A stretch of 64,000 nt of DNA from Pezicula radicicola (taxonomy: Eukaryota > Ascomycota > Leotiomycetes > Helotiales > Dermateaceae). Under the pieces are notes generated by a model. That model was not told where the DNA came from and searched no databases. It was given only the letters and a program-made list of their open reading frames with translations. The DNA lies in NCBI GenBank assembly GCA_003008705.1, contig PDUO01000026.1, positions 62,001-126,000 on the forward strand, given 5' to 3'. Shown one piece after another: positions 48,063-61,487 of this stretch. Positions within the stretch are counted from its first letter, which is position 1, and the number at the start of each line of letters is the position of its first letter. The translations under genes and the position numbers were made by a program.

Positions 48063-48965
48063 AGCCGCTGGTTATAGTGATGCGTTAATCATGCGCATGG
48101 GACGTGCAGCAATATAGTCAGTCGTTCACAGATCAAAGGATTGAGTTCACACAACTGGGCTGGTTGTTGCAAGACGCAAGATGGGATGGGTGGTGTGGTT
48201 TGCACGCTAATATTGGCACCGAACGAAGCCCGAGGACAACAGTACGGTGGTAGTAGCCTCCGCATTATCTCATCAGGTCCACAAGAGATACTGTACAATA
48301 CCCTTGACTATTTAAGTGTGGGGCTGGGGGGCGCGTGTACTGTATCATACTGAGAGTCTGTCTTGCAGCGCAGCACGTTCCTTGGGAACAGCCGCCGGCT
48401 AAATAAACTTGCCAAGGATGCTCATCAGGGGGGCGGCGTAACCGTGATGTACAGCAGTTAGTAGTACTACTAGTAGTAGTAGTACGACGTATTCGTATCA
48501 CCGGAGGCACAGTAATATTTCGTAAGTAGTGGTGGCACAAGAAGAAGACCAGAAGGGAAACTGTCTTCAAGGGCTTGTAGTCTAGGAGTCTAGCAACTCA
48601 TATAACTCACATACATATAAACTCATGTTCTTCGCCTTAGCCTAAGAACATTCATTACCCTACCTTTACTTCCCGATGACTACAATTGCATTGCAAAGGC
48701 CTTTTCGTGTACTTCATAGTTTCATTCGCCCTCTCGAGGCATCGTGCTAGCATAAATGAGCCCTCGCACCAATCACCCAAGCTTGGAGTGATCTAAAATC
48801 TAAAAACAAACATTGGGGGCCTCGAAGGCTTCACCCCAGGGTATCGAACCCCCAACGCCATACATACAATACACAATTAGTCCAACAATGAATGATAATT
48901 CCAAGCACCAACCGATGCACTGTACTCTCAAAACGCCTTCCTTTCCAATGCAAACTCCCTTGCCA
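48063..48965. other. Intergenic, duf1 promoter and ulp1 3' region
   Basis: 903 bp with no supported gene. An AGT trinucleotide repeat lies at 48457-48485. A tRNA-like B box was considered and rejected (see below). Confidence 0.5.
48457..48485. repeat. AGT/ACT microsatellite
   Basis: GTTAGTAGTACTACTAGTAGTAGTAGTAC; a short trinucleotide repeat with a central inversion (AGT then ACT then AGT). Confidence 0.75.
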
Positions 48966-51195
48966 TCACCGACACAGCTGCTCCCATGCGAAATCCCCGA
49001 CAAACCCACGGTTCATGAGAATCGCTGCAATATTTCTACGTTGTTGATACATGTGGGCTTCATGGTAACAAGTAGTATCGAATCCAGCAGCGACACATAA
49101 AGCATTTGTGCAAACAAATACTCCGCAGTCGTATCCGTTGTTCTGTACTGCACACTTGGTCTTCGGCTCCGTCCACTCATTACGTTTATAATCTTTCCCC
49201 AGCATAAACTTCAGCCACTCGTGAACTGGTTTGATGAAGAATTGAGAGCCGCCGCCCATGCTGTCGAAGTATTCGATCGTCTTTGCGCATGGTCGAACGA
49301 CTCCAATAGTCCAATGACTACCTCGGCAGATTGGAATGAATACTGTATCAACCTCCAGAAGACCCGGTCCCCTTGGACAAAATTTTCTCTTCATGAGACG
49401 CTCAGTACTTTGGACTCCCTTCTTATTGAGGTTGTCAAAGAAGAAACTGTTGTGGGCTATAAATTTTGGTATTGTGCTAACCGCCTCTCCAGCAGCTTTG
49501 GCCTCCGCTGTAGCCGCATCATTGGCAGCTTCCACTATCCATTCGATATATGTATTGATAATTTCATCATTAAGCCAGGCATGGCTGCCGAGCAAAGTAG
49601 AGAAGTCCTTAAGCGCAAGCGGTGTTCCAAGTAGGGAGGTAGTTATCGTGTTCGTATTTTGGAGCACACTACTGACTTTGGATTTCCATTCCTTGCTGAG
49701 GGGCTGTACTAAATCTTTAGTTGGCGTTCGACGACTTAAGCGTGCCTTCTTCCTAGCTTCGGCTGCGTCCTTCTTCTCCTTTTCCCTACGTTTCTCCAGG
49801 AACGCTAGGCGCTTTGCTCGTGATTCTGATGAAGGAGTCAGGACATGGACCTGTTTCTTTGTTTCAATCGAGGCCTCTCCGGACTCTTTCTTCAATATTC
49901 CCTTCGAGGGCTGCAATTCTCCATGTCTTGGTTCATGCATTGGTACCATGCTATAATCAAAATCTTCCTCCAGTTCTAGTGCAGTCTCTACGTCCACACT
50001 GGTCATCTCTTTCTTCGCTCGCATTTGGGCGGCATTGTGAACAGACCACCTCTTCAGGTTCATATGTTCCTCTATTGTGTTCGGCTTTGCCAGATGTTCC
50101 TTCATTCTTTGGTAATCCTTGTTGAAGATGTCCAAACTAGCCCCCGTCTTTTTAGGCATCGTTGGCGGTGCTTCTCTTGCTCGTGCTCGGTCTTCTGAAG
50201 TGAGACGTAGTTTTCCATCTGAATCCGTGTAACAAAACGGATTCTCAGCTGAATAAGGTCCCGGCATTTTGCGGGTCTCATTGATTTGCATTTTTGCGAC
50301 ATCTTCCAAGATGCTATGCTCTTGTTGTGATGCGGCTGGCAGAGGGGTGGGCACTGGTACTGGGAGTGGCCCCTTCGTCTTAACAGCTGGATTTCCATTC
50401 ATTTCAATGCCAGCGCTCTGCTCTTCATCATTCCCCTTTCCATCATCGTTTGGTGTATGCGTTTCCATTGATCTGATTTGAGGCCATTGCCATCCTTGTC
50501 GCAATGGTTGCAATGGTTCGGGATTTCGTAATGGTTTGGTGTCTGGCGTTAGTTCTAGGTCACTCATGGCGGAGTCCTGAGAACCATCTTCAGAACCGCT
50601 CAAGAGAGCCTCCTCGTCATGGTCTTCTCCTACGTCCACCATAATGGTATCGTCCCCGGCATGTAAAGGTGCGATCTTGTTCTGCTCTTCTTGAGACTTC
50701 TGTGTATCTTCTTCGCCCGGTAGACTTTGTCTTCTGACGCGCGTGAATTCTGGTGGAAGCCAGAACTGTTCGGCCCGCTGTTCAAAATCCCGCTCTGTAA
50801 TACAACCTGTGTAATCGACTACTCCGCGGCCACCCTTTCGATGTCTATCGAGCGGATGTGTTGAGAGTATGGGTTCCCGCCTACGTGGTTTTGGCTTTGG
50901 CTCTGGTAACTGTGTGCGCTTCGTCTTGCGTCTCTTAATAGATGTGATGCCATCCGCTCTGGGTATGGCTTGTTGAATATGGGTCTCTGCAACAACTATA
51001 TGCATATCAGCATCTTGCAACATTTGCGCCCACACAATTGAACCTACTTTCAACATTTCTATGCGTTAAGGTGTAGAGAGTGTTTGAGATGGAAATGATA
51101 GGTGCTGTGATCCATGTCATTGCGCCGCCGACATTTTGTCGCATTCTCTCAAAAAAGGTGGGTTCGTAAAGTGGTTGGTTGTTTATTTGTGGCAC
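48966..51195 (-). CDS. ulp1: SUMO-specific cysteine protease (Ulp1, C48 family)
   Basis: Matures SUMO and removes it from substrates. Exons 51048-51195 and 48966-50995 (52-nt intron) give 725 residues; the exact acceptor is inferred, with a 34-nt alternative rejected as too short. The long N-terminal half is charged and disordered with KRRKTKRTQ and KPKPRRREP, typical of nuclear targeting. The C-terminal protease domain begins around ALKDFSTLLGSHAWLNDEIIN. The catalytic set is present: His610 in GSHWTIGVV, Asp627 in EYFDSMGG, Gln667 in CAVQNNGYDCG, Cys673. It ends GFVGDFAWEQLCR, close to the family's usual C-terminus. Confidence 0.92.
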
Positions 51196-52014
51196 CTGCG
51201 TGGTAATATCAGTGACTGAAAGGCCTTCCTGCCGATGGGGGAAAGCCCTTTACCATCTCGACCACTTCCAACACCGGTACTGAGTTGGGTGTCAATTGCT
51301 CCTCCGCTCTGCGCTTTTGTCCCGTGGCCATTACACTAGGATCCTGCGACGACCATCGAGTCGCCGCAAGGGACTTTCTGATAAGATGGATTCAAAAGAC
51401 GTAGTTCGATGAGCTGTAAAGCTTTACTAAGGGGTCAAGCTGTGATGGAGCTTGGATGTTGCTTGTTGAATGGTGACGTTCGGCGCACGATTGGTTTGTT
51501 TACCAGCAAGTCGCACCAACAAAGTAATTGCTGAAGTTCAAGTCGAGATCAAAATTGAACCGAATAAAAAAGAGTTTTGGGGAGAGAAGAATCAAAAAAT
51601 GTTGCTCCGAAGCTGAAAAAGTCGTGAGAAACGAGGATCGAAGTCAAATGGCGCGCCTCATGGAAATGTAGAAGGCGGGGCGAAATTAAGGTTGAGGCTA
51701 GAGCCGGGAACCCTGTTGTACAGTCACGTGGTCAAAGAAACAAGATGCACGTGCAGCCGACGGCAATTCACTGACTTTGGTGCAGAAAGAAACTCAGTAC
51801 TAGCGCTGTGCTACCCACCTAGCTACCTAAATGCTGATGAAGAATGTAAATGCAACCTGGTATATTCACTAGTCAACACCACAGATTGGGATGCATTGAG
51901 GGGAGAGATTAAATCACTTTCACTTTCTATTGCCATTCAACTACCTATGCTAACAAACAGTAAGTATCTATTCTATACAACTAAGGCCGTAAAAATATAA
52001 TCTCATATCAAGCA
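51196..52014. other. Intergenic, ulp1 promoter region
   Basis: No supported gene. A plus frame at 51692-52000 (MRLEPGTLLYSHVV...) lacks motifs and crosses into the end of the flavoprotein gene. Confidence 0.45.
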
Positions 52015-54078
<2,064 letters not shown>

Positions 54079-55806
54079 GGCTATGAGACTGCTACACTAA
54101 GATCAACAACTGCTAAAGGAGTCTGTCAAAATAGACCGTGATTACAGGATATGGTATAAGAGGAAAGTAGCGACACTTGACTAACAAGAAGGCAGAAGGA
54201 ATAGAGGAAAGATATTTATACTACTTAACCAGAAGGCTATTCAAATTACTTATGAAATACAGCATTTTCGACGGCACTTGGCTCGGGTTTCTTCTGAGCC
54301 CTTCTGAGGCTTCTTCGAGTTGCCTTGTCTATCTTCCGGGTGGGTGCGGACTAGCTCCGAAGCTCCCCCATAGGCAATGCCAATATACCGGTACCCCTTT
54401 GCGGCATCTTTAGTGACATTGCGGGGAAGTTTGAGAGGTGCTGGCCAGTTGAGTTGCTCGTGGAGGTGGTCATCAAACCCCCACTGTGCATCCGGCTTGA
54501 GGAGTCGGTAAAGCAACCCGCCTTTTTGTTTCCTAACTCCGCGTCTTGAGACTCTGTGGTTGCCCGTACTCGTAATCCTCATCATCAGCTCAACACCAAC
54601 TCGCTCGAGACTCGGATTGTTCACAACAGCTCCCACGGAATGTCCGGCTTTTAGAGTAGTACTCAATCATGAAACTTTATTCCCGCGATGTGTGTGGATA
54701 AACAAGGTGGAACCCAAGGCAGCGACAGATTGCTGCAAAGAAAGTGAGAGGCCGAAAAGTGTTCCAAAATGGTGCATTGGATTCGGAGCACCGGGAGCCA
54801 CCAGAGTGAGACGTGCCACCAGGGGAAACCATAGATCAAGTGGATGAAGTATGGATGTGCTGAAGGGTAGCGGTGACTGAGAGGCGATGCTGAATGAGAG
54901 ATGTGGCAGGTGTTGGCCCAAACCATCAGCCTAGCCTAGAGAAGACAAGCAGTCTTCTGCACAGTCTATAGAACAAGGTGTCTGGATTTTTATTGTTTCT
55001 TGCTTCGCGATATGCGACGCTCTTGTAAAATCATCCTGGCACGCACGCAGCCGTTCCTTGGGAAAGCATGTCTCCAAAGCTGTAGACATTTTATCAATTC
55101 AAACCTGCTTGGTATTGGTATTCAAGTTCAGCTTAAAAATCTCTTGTAATTTGGTAACAGCTTCGTGGTCGAGTGATTTCCGTAAGGGGTGATCTGTATT
55201 GCAGGCATGCACCCCCTTCAGAGTATCTGTCTGGTGTATAAAGTCTCCATCACACCAAGCGGCGGACTGATGTCCATGGCGCGAGGGCTACTAGTTGGCT
55301 CTCATTGTCTAGAACCAATGACATGGCTGCTCATAGCTATGAACGGTCTCGATGGATGAGAGATTTCGCTTAAAGAGTGTTCTCCTACAGTATAAGAAAG
55401 AACTCCCTAAGGCCATCTTCACCTAAGACACAAGACATGGGGTGTAAGTCTTGATTTTCGGCGTACTAAATTCTTGATTATGGCTAAAGGAGGATTAAAC
55501 ACAAAGATCGAGTTCCCTTTTGCTTGACTGTGAAGACCTTGGCTTATTGTAGTTTCCATGTGTAGAAGGGGCACTAGCGTCCCTGCACATCGGATGGCCT
55601 GCTACCGGTATCACTAACACTTCACTTCTCATCTCTGGTCTACAGCCTTCTCTTGCTCCATCGACACTGCCATTGAGTAGCATCAGCCATTCGTGAGATT
55701 CATGTCTCAACACCTCTTGCACATTGCAGCCCTGTTTTGATAGACTTCGTTTGACGGTGCACGGTTTCAACTAGGCAACTACATCTGTGTGAGAGGCTTT
55801 CGTACA
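54079..55806. other. Intergenic with doubtful frames
   Basis: 1.7 kb. Frames on the minus strand at 54250-54588, 54663-54926 and 55495-55770 have no recognisable domains; the last (GDARxxCRPEMRSEVLVIPVAG) has only a late ATG. Nothing here can be defended as a gene. Confidence 0.45.
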
Positions 55807-56520
55807 ATGCCCGTCCATAATTCCCCTGTAAAGGAGAATGACCCGCCTATTCAGGATCTACAAGTTGCGGCAAAGACATCTGGCCCTAGCAACCTTTCCA
55901 GAGAGGGCTGGGATGAAGATCGTAAACAAACCCTACCTTCTGGTGAGGAAGTGGCTGACCTTGTGTAGAGTGTCGAAATTTCCTGGTTAGAGTGTTGGAT
56001 TGGGTCCCTCGCAATTTCAATTATGACGATGGGCTCAGAGTAATCCATCCCCAGCTTCAAGAACGCTTTGGAGATGAGAACATGGACTTGGCCTGTGGGG
56101 TTCTAGATGAATTGATCGAGATCGATAACTACAATCCATTTCCCGGGGCGGCCTTCCAGCGATGGAAGTATACGCACAAAAACAGACATGCATGTACTCT
56201 CCTTCCATCTGTGATATATCATGACACTTATGCAATTCGCATTTAACAGGATAACCTTCAACTTCCCCACGTTCCACATACTACCACCATCATGGCTCAA
56301 GTTTTTCCTACCAGAAGACTACTGGAGTGGAGAGCCCGGAATAACGGCCCAACAACTCCTGAAACTACCCACTTGTCTTCTACGAGCTCCATATTCCAGA
56401 CCGGAATATCAACAATCACGCATCGGTCGGCATGGCGAATTGAACACACCCTCTTTGTGTCAACTGGTGGAGGTAGGGCTACCGTACACCATTGTCCAAG
56501 TCCTGAAGAATTCCACATGA
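55807..56520 (+). CDS. Hypothetical protein, or 5' exons of the next gene
   Basis: Exons 55807-55942, 55993-56167 and 56250-56520 join in frame to 193 residues: MPVHNSPVKENDPPIQDLQV, then VLDWVPRNFNYDDGLRVIHPQL, then FNFPTFHILPPSWLKFFLPEDYWSGEPGITAQQLLKLPT, ending VQVLKNST. All introns have acceptable sites (donors GTGAGG and GTATAC). It reads like ordered protein but I know no family. A further intron (56473-56567, branch CCTAACTA) would instead join it at Glu to the downstream frame and make one gene, 55807-60274, of 1381 residues. The choice is open. Confidence 0.5.
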
Positions 56521-56669
56521 GATTGTGGGACCCTAACTATGGGCGTGCTGGGAATCCGGGCCCTCAGAAGAGTCACTCTCAGTCACAGTCTCTCATCCGA
56601 ATTGGCTATACGGCTGAAGCTCCTGTAACAGGCAGGTCATCCGAGGGTAATTTTATATTCAATTCTGCA

Positions 56670-59600
56670 ATGGCCACAGTCTCGTCTAAAATGGAAAGGA
56701 AACGAGCAAGAGCACTTCAATTAAAAGCTGCCAAAAATACCAGACAGAAGGCTCAACCCGACCATAGTATTGTGCCTGCTGTGGGGTTTCATGATGCAGT
56801 ATATGAAGATCTAAGTACGTATCGGCATCTACCAAGACCTGGCACAAAGTTTGCATATTCCACGATCCCCAATGTACCACTTCCGCATGGCGTCAAGATA
56901 CCCAATGCCATCTTTGGTCGCAAACATCACTTGGTTCCACAGGGCATTCAATTGCCTACCGATTTCATCAAAGGACAAGTGCAACCAACTGCAGGTCTAC
57001 TGGGAGTCGCGAAAGCGGAACACCTTCTGGCACTGGCCGAAAGTGCTGTGGTAGAATCGCATAAGAAGGCAAATAGTATGAATGAAAACGACAGAAAGGA
57101 ACGCGACGAGAATATTATGAAGGAGTACTTTACTTACTTCAATGGGCCTTTTACCGCTGACTTGTTTTATGATGGTGGCCTTGATTTCAGATGGCTATCA
57201 CCTTCCAGAGACCTAACGCCACAAACCCCCGTTGTAGACCATAGTCCTTCTACGTCGGCTAAGAAAAAAGGTTTCTTCAGTAGGTCGCCCGCAAATAAGA
57301 AATCAGCGAATTCAAGTCCCGGGGGCGCTCCTAGTCGAAAAGCTTCCAAGGACTCTTTGGCTGCTCAACGGAAGGAGAATCGGCGAAAGCAAATTACTAC
57401 TGTTCAGGGTACGCCACAATTGGTCCATCCACAGCCAAATAAACGTGTTTTCCGCGATTCACGCTTTTTCAAGGCGTTCCAGCGTAAGAGTATTGCGACA
57501 AGTCCGAAGATGGAGCAAGTAGCTTCGTTTGGAAGAGATTCCGCTCAAGTAGACCTTTCTGACTCGAGAAGACCCAAAGCAATTGGATCAGCCCCGGACC
57601 TGGGTCGCAGAGAGACGGGGATGCTGAGATTCTCTGGTCAAAGATTCGAAATACTCCTACCTAACAGTATTGAAGATGAAGGTCTGAGCCGGCCAGATTC
57701 AAATACTTTACCAGCGGAGACCAAAGCCTTGGGTAGCTCCTCATTGCCTGAGACACCAAACAAACAACTAGCTACCAGAGTATGCCGGAAGGAGTTGTCC
57801 AATTCCTCAATTGGCACCACTATATCAAGTAGTGATGCCCCAAAGACGCCTACGCATCCACCGCGTCGAAGGTCAAGAGCAGATCAGCTTTCAAGGACAC
57901 CTCGTCGTGAGGTTCTTCCGAGGCCACCCCTTAGGAAAGTCTCTGGAAACGCCCTAGCTAACGAACATTTGACCCTCCAACCTAAAGTATTTGACAACAG
58001 AAAATTGTCAGTGGATGATCTTGTGTCGGGGAGGAGAAAGAGGTTGAACTCCGACCTCAAATTGAGCAGTTTCGATGGGGCTGGCGACGAGAATTTCACT
58101 CCTGACCGCAAGGCTGCCAACTTAGACCGAAATAACGTGCAGTCGCTGAGCAACAGAACAAATTATCCTCGCGATGAGAACTACCTCGATCTACACAATA
58201 TAAGACAATCGATGGATCTAAATCGCAACTTTGCCCATCGCTCAGCCCAGCCGCCGCCATTGCAAATACGAAAGCAATCCGTCAAGCACCTACGCGCAGC
58301 AACCAAGCAACGAATTCGGAACAACAGTAACCCAGAAAGAAGTCCCACGGACAACTCGTTCCTACCCCAACGAACGTCTTCGATTGCAAAATCTGGACGC
58401 GTCGAAGACTCTGAGCCTTCTTTTCAAACTAGGCAGACAGATACTACCTCCACCCTCGTCAACAATTCTCAGTCAAGCACAAAGACACGCGCCATCGTTC
58501 CCGACAACTCCTCCGATATCATGGGTGATTTCATCGCATTAGATGGGAATGATGCCAGGGGTTACCAAGACACAACTACAGATGATGATATTGCGCTTCT
58601 CAACGTGTAAGTTCATGAGGCGATGCCAATTTAACTACTAACAGTCAATAGTGCCGCAAAACATCGTTATCCCAAGCCAATCCATAATCCGTATGAGTTC
58701 GAGAAGAGCCCTCTCCTGGATCGCCTTGATGATGAAGGGCACCTAGCTACCTTTCGCAACTTTATGAGAGAACAGGAAGCTGAGCCAGTTCAGCCCCCGC
58801 GAAAGAGCCCACATGTGAAGAACTCTCGTTCCGAAGGCAATACAGGATGGATTACGATCACGCGCGAACCAACGCCTGTGGTCAACGTCGCCACCAAGCC
58901 AAAAGTCAACAATTTCCACAGAAGTGAATCTTCTCCAGTTGTCTCGCCCACACGAGAATCATCGCTCCAAGACCCCTTGCCAAGCACAGAATATGATTTT
59001 CTGTCTCATTACTATGCGGAGGACGAACTTTCGGGCTCACCAGCTCGCCATAGTCGTCAATTGAGGGACGACACGTTTCGCAGGGAGCGTAGAGTTATGG
59101 AAGACAGTTTGAATGCTTCGACTTCTAACCTGAGTCACAACTATCGAACAGCCTCCCGCTCCCCAACTAGAAGAGCTCGTCAGGACAACTTGCATGAGTC
59201 GTACTCGAGCTCCTCCAGTCAACATCATACAAGTAGCTCGAGTGATCCACGCTCAAGTTCTTCAACCACCAACCGCCAGCATACAAAGTCTCCTATAAAG
59301 GCTTTGGATGATGTTGACGAGACCGAAGAATTCGATGCCAAAACCCCCCGCGCAAGGGCAGTCACCGAAGCACATTCAAGTCCACCCAAGAGAACACGAT
59401 CGCCCATGAAGAAGATGTTTGGAGAAAATGGCTGGCTTACTCATTCGCCGATCATCAAGCAAGAGCCATACCTTACCCTAAAGAAGCCTACACCGAAGAA
59501 GACAAGCATGATGGGTAGGATCAAGAATAAATTTGGGGAAATTGTAAGTAACTAAGTCTCTTGGTAAGAAGCACTCTCACTAACAACCGATAGGCTGAGA

Positions 59601-60274
59601 AAGCAGATATATCGCCGATGCGTCGATCCGAGCGGGAGAGACGTCCAGCACAGTCTATTGTTACTCGATCTATAACGCCATTTGAGCAAGCTAGGATCTA
59701 CACTGAGCTGGAGCTCATGATGGTACACACTGCAAATCTCTTCCTTATGAACCAATTCAGCGAAGCTAGGATTGCTATCGATACCCTTAGAAAGACGATT
59801 GATGGTTGGAAGAGTAAAGGCCGTCCAATGGTCATCGAGTTCATGTACGACCAGATCACACAGCGTAATCTGGTTGCTTTGAACCAGCACAGTATGCGAT
59901 TCCATGGCCCTGGGTCTGGTAACGATATGCGAGTCAGCTCAATGCTCTACAGCTGGAAACAGGTCGCAAACATTATGTCTATTCGCACCTTCTGTGATAC
60001 AGATCCTGTAATTCTCAAGTTGCTATTCGACGTCGAACACATCTTAGAACTTCTTGGCGCCGGCGAGCCATTCATGATCCGACTTCAGGATATCAGTAGG
60101 GGTGTAAAGGAGACGATCGTTCGAGCCCGTCATAAGAAGGAAATGGAAGACGCTAAGACTCATTCTCGAGGTCAACGGGCAGCTCCTAATAACGGCTTTC
60201 GCAGCGAGACTCCCCCTCGTGGTCGCTCTATGAGCACCCCATATAACGACCCTCCAAGATCTTATCACGGCTGA
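56670..60274 (+). CDS. Large disordered fungal protein, conserved ends
   Basis: Exons 56670-58606, 58652-59543 and 59594-60274 give 1169 residues from MATVSSKMERKRARALQLKAAK. The N-terminal 250 residues look conserved: SIVPAVGFHDAVYEDLS, LPRPGTKFAYSTIPNVPLP, NAIFGRKHHLVPQG. A very long Ser/Arg/Pro-rich central part has many SP/TP sites and basic clusters, fitting a phosphorylated nuclear or cytoskeletal scaffold. The last exon is a compact helical domain (FEQARIYTELELMMVHTANLFLMNQFSEARIAIDTLRKT, LLFDVEHILELLGAGEPFMIRLQDI). I do not know the family. It may be longer at its N-terminus (see the preceding entry). Confidence 0.7.
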
Positions 60275-61487
60275 TCTTCTCTTTTCTAAGAAGCAAAATT
60301 ACATTCTCTCGACGTAGCACTAGACTCACCTATGTGACCCCTCGGGATGTTCTTCCAATCCAATAGTATTGTACGACTAGTTAACGATCCATTTCTCGGT
60401 CAACTCACGCATCTTTCTTCATCCCCATATTACGTTTTCAGATGGTGTACATGCGAGGCATTCGATTCTGTTTAAGTAGAAATCTTTCCGCCCCAATGTT
60501 GCATTCAGTTGCGGGTCTCGTCCCCCTGAGGGTCTGAACAGTCTCTGCATATTCATATCTGGGCAAAGAGCGACATGTTGAGTTCTTTACTTTATTGATA
60601 CCTTTGTACAAGTAGGCGTGCTTTGTCTATATTTTTATATTTTTCCTTTTTCTGCTGCCTCCTTTACGGAGCGCTTTCTTTTTCGGGCCGGTGGATGTGG
60701 TAGTGACTGTCACACTGGCTTTTTTTGAAGCCCAATTTCCTGTCGTTCAATATGTACAACAATGGCACGAGGCCAAAGATTAGAAGGCCTTCTTGAAAGG
60801 AGCATGCCTGCACTGTCAGATTATGATAGGTACCTAGCGAAGTAAACAATCAGTTATTGACTTTGTGTTCGTTTAATTCGCAGTTGAAGGGAGGTGGCGC
60901 CCAAACAGGCGACAGAAGAAATGCATGTGACAGGGTAAGAGGCAAGCCACACCTCAGTTCGGTACGTCACCATGAAAAGAGAGGAATCGTCGTTGCCTCA
61001 ATTATTGTACACAGATTCGTCAACGTCAACCAGCGTGGGCGCTCCTGCCGGGTAACCCGACCACAGGCAGCGACGTGTTCCTTGCTTGTAATTCCAGTTC
61101 TCTTCTTTCCCAACCAAAACATCACCACTCTGCTCTACTATTCACCATCATTCTCTATCCACACCGACTCTGACATTCTTTGCTTGGATCCCACAGCATT
61201 TTCCATCAGTCACCAGACTGTCGCTACCCGTACTGCATTTCCCCCTAGCTGTTGTTGCATCGAGCTCTGCAGGTCAGAGTTGACTCGCCGACAAGTACTT
61301 TTACCTGTCTGCTAATCATAATTTCTCTTCTGTATATGTAAGTGAGAGTATGCTTTTCGGTATCCCTCAAGGCAACCCCTGCTACTCCTGCGATGTTCTC
61401 TGGGCCTGCAGAGTAGATAAGCACAGTGTCTCACCCCACAGCTTTATATGCAAGATGCTAATGTTATGCTCACAAATATAGTACATA
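60275..61487. other. Intergenic, promoter and leader of the DDHD gene
   Basis: 1.2 kb. Long pyrimidine-rich stretches near 61090-61260 fit a 5' leader, perhaps with an intron (GTAAGTGAG at about 61337). The plus frame 60857-61315 lacks any motif. Confidence 0.45.

Noticed and set aside
48805..48870. tRNA-like B box (GGTTCGATACC) on the minus strand
   Set aside because: The T-arm stem is only four pairs and no matching 5' acceptor strand or A box is found at the right distance.
51007..51041. 34-nt intron in ulp1
   Set aside because: It keeps frame but is shorter than fungal introns normally are; the 52-nt alternative ending at 50996 also keeps frame and was preferred.
54250..54666. 138-codon minus-strand frame
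   Set aside because: It has no ATG until about a fifth of the way in, no motif, and lies between two overlapping open frames.
56292..56669. Upstream extension of the large disordered protein to ATG 56292
   Set aside because: This segment overlaps, in another phase, the better-looking third exon of the 55807 model, and its residues lack the conserved look of the part after 56670.
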